DNA of 12,011 bases from Psychromonas sp. (GTDB taxonomy: Bacteria; Pseudomonadota; Gammaproteobacteria; Enterobacterales; Psychromonadaceae): positions 1 to 12,011 of the forward strand of contig JAGLDN010000074.1 in NCBI GenBank assembly GCA_023145575.1. Reading direction: 5' to 3'. The notes under the pieces are model-generated. The model saw nothing but the letters and a program-made list of their open reading frames with translations. It was not told the DNA's origin and made no database searches. Shown here piece after piece: positions 6,260-12,011 of the stretch. Position 1 is the first letter of the stretch; the number at the start of each line of letters is the position of its first letter. Both the position numbers and the translations under genes were made by a program.

Positions 6260-7457
6260 TATTGACACCAAAAATTAAACTCACATTGTTTCCACCAAAT
6301 GCAAATGAATTGCTTATAATTGCTTTTTTTGCTAATTTTTCAGACGCGGTTACAAAACGAATGGAAGCCAGCGTTTTATCCCAAACGCCATCGTTGATTT
6401 GCATGGGAAGAGAAATGTTATCACTGAGAATAAAACAGCAAATACAAGCCTCAACAATACTTGCTGCGCCTAACGTATGACCAGTTAATGGTTTTGTTGA
6501 GCTCACGGGCACTGAATCCTTAAATACACTATAAATGGCTTTCGCTTCAACCTCATCATTGAGCTTTGTCGCCGTACCGTGCGCATTAATGTAACCAATA
6601 TCATCAGCAGATAAATGCGCATCACTTAATGCCTTTTGCATTGATTTAATGGCACCTTTCCCCTGCGGATCAGGCGCTGAAATATGATACGCATCAGACG
6701 AATCCCCAACACCTAATAAACAAACATCCCCCCCCGTGCCCTCTTTAGATAACAGCATAAACGCACCCGCTTCACCAATATTTATGCCATTTCTGTTTTG
6801 ACTAAAGGGGCTACATCGAGAGGTTGACAGCGCTTCTAACGCATGAAAACCATTTAAGGTTAATTTACACAATGAATCACAGCCTCCTACAATAACCGCA
6901 TCAACAATGCCTGCATTTAATAAACGTTTAGCAGAAATAAACACCCTACCACTTGATGAGCAAGCGGTAGATATAGTATAAGTTGGACCATTTATTCCCA
7001 GTTGTTTAGCAACAAATTGCCCTAAGTTACCTAGCTCTTGGTGTTGATAATCATATGATCTTGGAAATTCTCCATGTTTATTTTTATAGAGAATAGCTTG
7101 GTCTGTTTCACTAATACCAGAGGTGCTCGTGCCAACGATCACTGCAATACGATCTGAGCCATACTGATTAATCGCCTTTTCTATACTAGTTTGCATTTGT
7201 TGTAAAACATAATAAGCAATTCGGTTGTTTCGCGAATTGAAAGTGGCTTCAACATCAGGTAACACCGTCTTTATTTCACCTACAACTGTTTGTTTTCCAT
7301 CATTGAGCCGCCCTGTCACTATACACAGTTTACTATGAGATGAATCAATAAGAGATTGTTTTATCATCTTTTTATTATCTCCGATTGCACAATTCATTGC
7401 CCAGTCGTTGATATAAATCAAGTGATTTTCTTTTTTATTCATCTCTAATGGCATCAT
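6252..7457 (-). CDS. apeO: Beta-ketoacyl-ACP synthase, aryl-polyene chain-elongating ketosynthase
   Basis: This 401-residue ketosynthase has a complete active site: Cys166 in STACSSSGR, His293 in NAHGTAT, Lys322 in SSTKPLTG and His327 in GHTLGAA. The N-terminal VGTSTSGI and the C-terminal NSFAFGGNNVSLIF are characteristic. APE biology assigns the main elongation to a ketosynthase paired with a catalytically dead chain-length factor (ApeC). Because this copy keeps its Cys it is the active partner, and the factor must lie elsewhere. The ATG at 7457 overlaps the TGA of the lipoprotein gene (ATGA). A second in-frame ATG at 7442 would shorten it by five residues and cannot be excluded. It is followed at once by the dehydratase gene, with an eight-base overlap. 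Sequence divergence from the last ketosynthase in the run argues for distinct roles rather than a recent duplication. Confidence 0.92.
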   Translation of the reverse strand: MMPLEMNKKENHLIYINDWAMNCAIGDNKKMIKQSLIDSSHSKLCIVTGRLNDGKQTVVGEIKTVLPDVEATFNSRNNRIAYYVLQQMQTSIEKAINQYGSDRIAVIVGTSTSGISETDQAILYKNKHGEFPRSYDYQHQELGNLGQFVAKQLGINGPTYTISTACSSSGRVFISAKRLLNAGIVDAVIVGGCDSLCKLTLNGFHALEALSTSRCSPFSQNRNGINIGEAGAFMLLSKEGTGGDVCLLGVGDSSDAYHISAPDPQGKGAIKSMQKALSDAHLSADDIGYINAHGTATKLNDEVEAKAIYSVFKDSVPVSSTKPLTGHTLGAASIVEACICCFILSDNISLPMQINDGVWDKTLASIRFVTASEKLAKKAIISNSFAFGGNNVSLIFGVNNG

Positions 7458-8047
7458 GCTTTTGACTCTTTTTGTTGCGTTTGAATTTTTATTTTATAAT
7501 GGAGCGGTATATTTTCAAACAGTATATCACCTTTTAATACTGGCTTTGTTTGGTAAACAATTTTAACGACTGTGTGATTTTGCTCGTCAAGCAAAAGCCT
7601 TTTTAAATGAGTATCTTGAATTTTCCAGCCTATTTTTTGTAAGGGTGCTTCCAAAGAAGCTATTGGCCAAATTGCCAACATCAGATTAAATAATACTTGC
7701 TTAGGCTTGGGTAATTGCTCTGACAAACCAAACATAACATAGGTTTTAATGTTGGTGCCTGTATATTCAACACTTAATAAGCGTGATCCCCAAGAAGAAA
7801 AACCAGCTAACACAACATGTTGAGGATCAACTTGTAATTGTACTAACAGTTTTTTTGAGGGTACTCCTTGCCTATCTATCGTCAAAAGCTGACTTACATT
7901 GATGCTTTTATTAAATTGTGCAGGTTTTGGTAATTCAATAAACAATGAAGGCGCAACCTGCGCTTTTAATACATCAGTGTGAGACACGTTGAATGATGAA
8001 CAAGACGAAACGAGCAACAATAAAATAATATAACTAATAATTCGCAT
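7454..8047 (-). CDS. apeN: DUF3261-like outer-membrane lipoprotein, aryl-polyene cluster
   Basis: I chose the ATG at 8047. It gives MRIISYIILLLLVSSCSSF, a clean lipoprotein signal with lipobox V-S-S-C and acylated Cys16, and AAAGGA lies six bases upstream. An upstream GTG/ATG-type extension (to 8089) would put a charged, non-signal segment in front and is unlikely. Ser follows the Cys, with no inner-membrane-retaining Asp, so the outer membrane is the predicted location. The 197-residue mature region is beta-rich (LLVQLQVDPQHVVLAGFSSW, ILFENIPLHYKIKIQTQ) and fits the DUF3261 proteins found next to the MMPL exporter in APE clusters. It overlaps the exporter gene by 14 bases and the ketosynthase gene by 4. 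A role in receiving or inserting the polyene lipid at the outer membrane is inferred from position only. Confidence 0.75.
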   Translation of the reverse strand: MRIISYIILLLLVSSCSSFNVSHTDVLKAQVAPSLFIELPKPAQFNKSINVSQLLTIDRQGVPSKKLLVQLQVDPQHVVLAGFSSWGSRLLSVEYTGTNIKTYVMFGLSEQLPKPKQVLFNLMLAIWPIASLEAPLQKIGWKIQDTHLKRLLLDEQNHTVVKIVYQTKPVLKGDILFENIPLHYKIKIQTQQKESKA

Positions 8048-10355
8048 TGGTTTTCCTTTGCATTGCCAGCGGCGACGATAACCACGCACAAGTAATACCA
8101 GTTAAAATAGTTACGCCAAAACCATGAATAGCTTGGGTTTCACTTAACGCCAACAAGCCAAATGAGAGTATTGTCGTCAGCGCAGAGAGGCTGACAGACA
8201 AGAATGTGTTTGCGGTCTCTTGCTGTCTTTGCTCTGCGAAGAAAAGCGTATAATCAATACCAATACCGAGAATTAAAATCAATGCTAATAAGTTAAAAAT
8301 AGTGATAGGAATACCGAAAACACTGGTTATCGCAAGTCCCAAACAACCAGCAACAAACGGCGGGAAAACAACTTTAAAAGTAAGTGATAAACCATAACGA
8401 AAAAATAATGCAAAGCTAACAAGCAAATATGCTACAACTAACAGCCAACTAATATGCTCCCTATAGTCCTTAAAAATTGCAGAGATCTTTTGTGCTTTAT
8501 TTAAATAAATCAAATCCGCACTATGGTCTATATATTTGACCAATTTTTTTTGCTGGGTGAGTCCATGAATAACAATAATACTACTATATTCACCGTGAAT
8601 TGGCTGAAGCCATAAAAAACGCAAATCAGTCGAGGCCTTTGATGCCAAAAATTGTTCTATCGTCAGTGCTGAAAAATTAGGTAGCGATGACGGTGGGAGA
8701 GCAAAATTTAACCTCTTAGCGAGATCAATGGATTGAGATGAATAGAGTTTTTTTACTAACTGATAGTCTTTACGCTGCTCTTTAATCGTCGGCACATAGT
8801 TACTGATACTTTGATAACTGTCAATATAGCCTTGTTTTTTCCACTCATTAAAGTCGTTTGAAACCTGATGTAAACGATTTAACAACAACGCCTTAGAGTC
8901 TTCCTTGACCAATAAAACTTGTACTTTTTGTCCAATACCCGTTACCGTTTGAATGAGAGATTCTTGTTTTTTTAAATTTTTCGGCATAGCTTGTAGCTGA
9001 TGAATATCATCATTAAAATGCACTTGAGTAAGTGCAATTAAAGCGGTTACTAATAAAATAACAGGTGTGTAAATACGAAATTGTTTGTGCTGCCACAAGT
9101 GCAACCAACGCCTTAAGATTGTCAAGTTAGGTTTTTTACTTGTGCTGGCAGATTTCGCTAACAATGGGTACCAACAAACAACCGTCAAATAGGCTGATAT
9201 TAGTCCGACAATTGAAAAAAGAGACAATTGCTGTAACCCTGGAAAAGGCGCCACGAGTAATCCTAAATAACCAATTAAGCTGGTGAGTAAGCCCAGCGTT
9301 ATCGCATTGAATATATGCCTTAATGCAAGTGATGAGTCCCAATGACCCTCATTGAGTAACCGATCAGTTAAATAATGAAATGCATAATCAATCGAAACGC
9401 CAATTAAACTTGCACCAAAGACCAAACTAAACAAATGCACCTTACCAAAAACCAACACGGTAATGACAAAGGCAACCAGTAAACCACAGAAAACTGACAA
9501 CAAAGCTAACATGATTGGCAAGGCACTACGATAAAAGAAAAGTAATAATAAAATACTACCGATCATTGAGCCAACACCAATTGTACTGATTTCATTTTTT
9601 GCGCTTTTTGTACCATATGACGCATAAAACAACGTGCCAGCATGGCTAATTTTCACTTGGAATTTTGATTCAACTTGTTGTTCTAACTGCGTTAATTGTG
9701 AAAGCTTTTTTTGTAGATTAACATTATAAGGGCTAGCATTCAATTGCCCATGTAGCACAATGTAAAATAAACCATGATCCGACGCTGTTAAATAGCCTTG
9801 CTCTAAATGTAACTTATTTGCACCTTGCGCTTTATCAGAAATATATTCACGAAAGAGCAAAAAAGGATCTTTTTTTAACTCTTTTCCCGTCACGCCTGAA
9901 AATGGATTATAAACTTGGGATAGCACACGCTGTATTTGCGAATGCGGGTGGTTGGTTAAACGTTGTTTTTGCTTATTCGTTAGTAATTGCGCGCGTACCG
10001 GGAAATACAAATCCCCCCAAGATTGCTGTTGCTGTGCGGATATATTCCCTGAAACAGACGAAAACATATCTAAACTTTTTAAACCTTTTTCAAAATAAGG
10101 CGCAGCTGCAAACACTTGCTTTTTATTCGTACCACCAATCATCAAAAGAACTTTGTTATTTAATTGATCACTAATTTGAGTAAAAGCTTGCTCTGCAAAG
10201 GGATTGCTTGAATCTTTTGGTAATAAAGCCAGTATATTAGTTTCGATAGGCAAGTGTTTTGTAAGCAGCGTTTGCTGTACTAATAAAAAAAGACTGCAAA
10301 GTATGACAACAAGCCAAAGTAGTGCAAATTTATAGTTTAAAGGTAGCTTGTTCAT
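8034..10355 (-). CDS. apeM: MMPL/RND-family exporter, aryl-polyene cluster
   Basis: This is an inner-membrane transporter of the RND superfamily with 773 residues and two repeated halves. The first transmembrane helix is at about 10-27, followed by a periplasmic domain to about 255 and a helix bundle from 260 to 400. Helix 7 lies at about 429-446, a second periplasmic domain runs to about 635, and the last helices span 636-765. The two hallmark helices carry GVSIDYAFHY with Asp323 and GIGIDYTLFF with Asp701, the acidic residues expected to relay protons. The length and fold match predicted lipid exporters of the MMPL type that accompany LolA-like proteins in APE and related pigment clusters. 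Cargo is inferred to be the polyene lipid or its lipid-linked form. The ATG at 10355 lies 26 bases inside the LolA-like gene. No strong Shine-Dalgarno precedes it, so coupling to the upstream gene probably drives translation. Confidence 0.9.
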   Translation of the reverse strand: MNKLPLNYKFALLWLVVILCSLFLLVQQTLLTKHLPIETNILALLPKDSSNPFAEQAFTQISDQLNNKVLLMIGGTNKKQVFAAAPYFEKGLKSLDMFSSVSGNISAQQQQSWGDLYFPVRAQLLTNKQKQRLTNHPHSQIQRVLSQVYNPFSGVTGKELKKDPFLLFREYISDKAQGANKLHLEQGYLTASDHGLFYIVLHGQLNASPYNVNLQKKLSQLTQLEQQVESKFQVKISHAGTLFYASYGTKSAKNEISTIGVGSMIGSILLLLFFYRSALPIMLALLSVFCGLLVAFVITVLVFGKVHLFSLVFGASLIGVSIDYAFHYLTDRLLNEGHWDSSLALRHIFNAITLGLLTSLIGYLGLLVAPFPGLQQLSLFSIVGLISAYLTVVCWYPLLAKSASTSKKPNLTILRRWLHLWQHKQFRIYTPVILLVTALIALTQVHFNDDIHQLQAMPKNLKKQESLIQTVTGIGQKVQVLLVKEDSKALLLNRLHQVSNDFNEWKKQGYIDSYQSISNYVPTIKEQRKDYQLVKKLYSSQSIDLAKRLNFALPPSSLPNFSALTIEQFLASKASTDLRFLWLQPIHGEYSSIIVIHGLTQQKKLVKYIDHSADLIYLNKAQKISAIFKDYREHISWLLVVAYLLVSFALFFRYGLSLTFKVVFPPFVAGCLGLAITSVFGIPITIFNLLALILILGIGIDYTLFFAEQRQQETANTFLSVSLSALTTILSFGLLALSETQAIHGFGVTILTGITCAWLSSPLAMQRKTNANY

Positions 10356-10953
10356 GTTTAGTCAGCTTTGAAGGAGTACTGTGTTGATTGCTAAATGTTA
10401 TTTTCGTGGTGTCGCCCGATAATTCTATTAATAAAAGTTGCTCTATATAATTTCCTCCTGATACATTTATTTGCTTGAACACTTTATTTAACGGTGCATT
10501 CCTAGGCATTAATGACAAATACCAGTTTTTATTATCTCCTTTTAATTGCATTTTAAATTGCGTGGATAACGCGGTCATGTCTCCTTTAAACACAGACAAA
10601 AACAAGTGACTAAAATAAAATACCAGTGGCTGATTTTTTACAGAGATAATTTGTGGTGGTGCGTTGGAAAACTGTTGGCTTAGTTTATCTTTTGTTAAAA
10701 CGAGTGATACTGGAAAAGGTTGCATTTGAGACCATTGAAGTCCTTGCGTTCCAGATAATAAAAAGTGTCCGCTTGAGCGTAGAGGTTGTTTAAACATCTT
10801 AAGCGTTTTTTGCTGTGTATATTTCCCGCGTACCAACGGATAGGCTGTCAACGCGGCTTGTAATGATTTAAAGGTGATGACTTGCGCACTACAGCTACAA
10901 GAAAATAGTAGACATAAAATTGCCATTCTTTTTTTAATTAACAAAATAATCAT
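10330..10953 (-). CDS. apeL: LolA-like periplasmic lipid/lipoprotein carrier, aryl-polyene cluster
   Basis: The protein has 207 residues. A positively charged start (IKKR) and a hydrophobic core (MAILCLLFSCSCSA) make a Sec signal peptide, with likely cleavage after the Ala before QVITF. The nearby Cys residues do not fit a good lipobox. The mature protein shows the LolA pattern GKYTQQKTLKMFKQPLRSSG, then FLLSGTQGLQWSQMQPFP, the strands that form the lipid-binding half-barrel. LolA shuttles acylated cargo from an inner-membrane transporter to the outer membrane. The partner exporter is encoded next, overlapping by 26 bases, which suggests the pair move the polyene lipid. The start at 10953 overlaps the thioesterase stop by 20 bases. 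An internal ATG at 10926 would remove the charged n-region and is less likely. The C-terminal half is more divergent than classical LolA. Confidence 0.82.
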   Translation of the reverse strand: MIILLIKKRMAILCLLFSCSCSAQVITFKSLQAALTAYPLVRGKYTQQKTLKMFKQPLRSSGHFLLSGTQGLQWSQMQPFPVSLVLTKDKLSQQFSNAPPQIISVKNQPLVFYFSHLFLSVFKGDMTALSTQFKMQLKGDNKNWYLSLMPRNAPLNKVFKQINVSGGNYIEQLLLIELSGDTTKITFSNQHSTPSKLTKHEQATFKL

Positions 10954-11371
10954 CCAGTTTATCTAAAAATACTTTAGGAGAGGCAAGACACATTTCATGC
11001 GTTGACAAATTTACTGCAACGTGGCGGGTATAACCTTTAGTCATTCTAACACCTGTATCACCATCAAAAATAACATAGTCAACACGCAAATAATGTTCCC
11101 ACGCTGTTAAGGAAGCTTTTACCCGTATTTTATGATTAAAAGGTATTGGCTTTACATATTTAATATAGCTATCAATGACTGGCCAAAAATAACCCGAATC
11201 AATCATTGCGCGATAGTTATAGTCAACTTTTTGCATCAATTCCCAACGTGCGCTTTCAAAAAAACGAAAATAGTTTCCATGATAAATCATCCCTATCGGA
11301 TCCGCATCTTGAAAAGAAGTAATTAATGTTATTTCCGTATTTAAATATGTTTCGTTTTCAGTCATCATCAT
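10934..11371 (-). CDS. apeK: 4-hydroxybenzoyl-CoA-type thioesterase, aryl-polyene cluster
   Basis: This small hot-dog thioesterase of 145 residues would hydrolyse an acyl-CoA or acyl-ACP thioester. The 4HBT signature is clear: Asp24 in DADPIG, then YHGNYFRFFE with Tyr34 and Glu39. Asp24 is at the usual catalytic position. Three tandem ATG codons begin at 11371, 11368 and 11365. I took the first, though a start at either of the others changes only one or two residues. There is no strong ribosome-binding site. It is the first gene of an eight-gene overlapping run and lies 276 bases downstream of the ammonia-lyase-like gene. In APE clusters this enzyme (ApeK) is thought to release or proofread acyl chains. 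The substrate here is not shown by sequence. Confidence 0.88.
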   Translation of the reverse strand: MMMTENETYLNTEITLITSFQDADPIGMIYHGNYFRFFESARWELMQKVDYNYRAMIDSGYFWPVIDSYIKYVKPIPFNHKIRVKASLTAWEHYLRVDYVIFDGDTGVRMTKGYTRHVAVNLSTHEMCLASPKVFLDKLDDYFVN

Positions 11372-11647
11372 TCTTAAATGTTAAATTGTGATATGATACC
11401 CATGTAACGTAAAATGCGACCTCAGCTACGCACGCTATGATCAACAATAATGCGCAAAATAAGATAATTGAGTAAATGATTACACCCTTTTTTTACATTG
11501 CCACGCTAGTGTTACCATCATATCAAAATAAAGAAGCTAACACACAAACCACCTTAACAATTTGCAACAAACAGTTCGTTATAAAATGTCGACCTAGTGT
11601 GACTATTATGCAATTTTAAAACTCACATTTCTGCACAATTTTACGTT
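11372..11647. other. Intergenic gap between the lyase-like gene and the eight-gene run
   Basis: These 276 bases have no open frame of note on either strand and contrast with the overlaps that bind the eight downstream genes. I searched for sigma-70 boxes reading toward 11371 and found only weak candidates: TATCAT near the downstream end without a good -35, and scattered TTGAT/TTGCA hexamers at wrong spacing. The short direct repeats TGCAATTTTA (11609-11618) and TGCACAATTTTA (11632-11643) sit just after the upstream gene's stop. No intrinsic terminator with a U-tract is visible. Confidence 0.5.
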
Positions 11648-12011
11648 TTACTTTGACGCCACATGAATACAACCCTTATAAAGTTTCCAATGTTTATTTA
11701 GGATAAGCGACATAAAGTGACGCAAATAAGCACCTAACGGACGATCATCAACATAAGTAAATTCAGATAACACCTCGCCCATCATCGTTTTTAAATTAGT
11801 ACTAAAATGTGATTGTTTTAATTTATTTTCGCGTTTTATAATAACAAGTGCTTGTGTTGCGGCTAACAGACGAGCTGATGTAAACTGCTCTGTTAATTCG
11901 ATAACACTTAAACAATCACGCAATGAAATGCTTCTCAAGCTCACTTTATCATGGTTGTGACATTCAGTTGAACGCGAAAAAAGTTACCATGCATTGCAAT
12001 ACAAACCATAG
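11648..12011 (-). pseudogene. Histidine/phenylalanine ammonia-lyase-like protein, C-terminal part, apparent frameshift
   Basis: The minus-strand frame ending at TAA 11648-11650 reads SRSTECHNHDKVSL, then RDCLSVIELTEQFTSARLLA and ATQALV, and near the end DDRPLGAYLRHF with LNKHWKLY. These match the C-terminal part of the MIO-dependent ammonia-lyase family: the NQDxVS-type loop, the ELLAAxQAL helix and the DRPL...L..LI....LY tail seen in APE-cluster members. Upstream the frame meets a TAA at about 11984-11986. The frame open to the window edge (MVCIAMHGNFF) would join smoothly if one base were added in the six-base run at 11977-11982, giving HGNFFSRSTEC. The expected Gln of the NQD loop is His here (HNHD). 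I infer a frameshifted copy; a sequencing error in the homopolymer would look the same. The N-terminal part with the Ala-Ser-Gly cofactor triad lies beyond the window. Confidence 0.65.

Noticed and set aside
6262..6480. Plus-strand 72-codon open frame
   Set aside because: It is antisense to the ketosynthase C-terminus, which carries the catalytic His and the FAFGG motif.
3835..7457. Housekeeping type II fatty-acid synthesis locus
   Set aside because: There is no fabD, fabH or acpP. The two ketosynthases, the atypical dehydratase without the FabZ loop and the linked exporter, LolA-like and thioesterase genes fit an aryl-polyene cluster instead.
9136..9342. Minus-strand 68-codon open frame
   Set aside because: It is an alternate frame inside the MMPL exporter gene.
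9818..10174. Plus-strand 118-codon open frame
   Set aside because: It is antisense to the first periplasmic domain of the exporter, with no family resemblance.
11132..11326. Plus-strand 64-codon open frame
   Set aside because: It is antisense to the thioesterase active-site region.
1..12011. CRISPR array, tRNA or rRNA genes
   Set aside because: No regularly spaced direct repeats and no cloverleaf-like or rRNA-like segment were seen on either strand.

Overview
The window is AT-rich and has a marine gammaproteobacterial flavour. This is inferred from its aryl-polyene (APE) gene set, the kinds of insertion-sequence remains and the base composition. No rRNA, tRNA or marker gene fixes the genus, so a Vibrio/Moritella/Shewanella-like host is only a guess. 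Two halves differ sharply.

Positions 1-3834 are a decayed accessory stretch. It begins with the C-terminal part of an outer-membrane beta-barrel protein whose 5' side is interrupted. Next come a short relic resembling an IS4/IS1634-type transposase, then a small broken gene that still has an extended -10 promoter and a ribosome-binding site. An intact-looking orphan gene of 252 codons on the minus strand follows. After it lie the frameshifted tail of an IS3-family transposase, a heavily frameshifted IS30-family transposase, and a 285-bp non-coding element bounded by about 33-bp imperfect terminal inverted repeats that looks like a MITE.

Positions 3835-11371 hold eight minus-strand genes, each overlapping the next by 1 to 26 bases. 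In transcription order they are a 4-hydroxybenzoyl-CoA-type thioesterase, a LolA-like carrier, an MMPL/RND exporter, a DUF3261-like lipoprotein, a ketosynthase, a hot-dog dehydratase, a ketoreductase and a second ketosynthase. Order and content match the distal half (K to R) of an aryl-polyene cluster. The ketosynthases, ketoreductase and dehydratase form the cycle that lengthens and desaturates an acyl chain on a carrier protein. The exporter, carrier and lipoprotein would move the lipid product to the outer membrane. Both ketosynthases keep Cys-His-Lys-His, so neither is the chain-length-factor-like partner. That partner, the carrier proteins, the starter ligase and the transferases should lie beyond position 12011.

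Positions 11648-12011 hold the 3' end of a gene for a histidine/phenylalanine ammonia-lyase-like protein, the usual upstream neighbour in such clusters. It appears broken by a frameshift at a six-base homopolymer. A 276-bp non-coding gap separates it from the eight-gene run.
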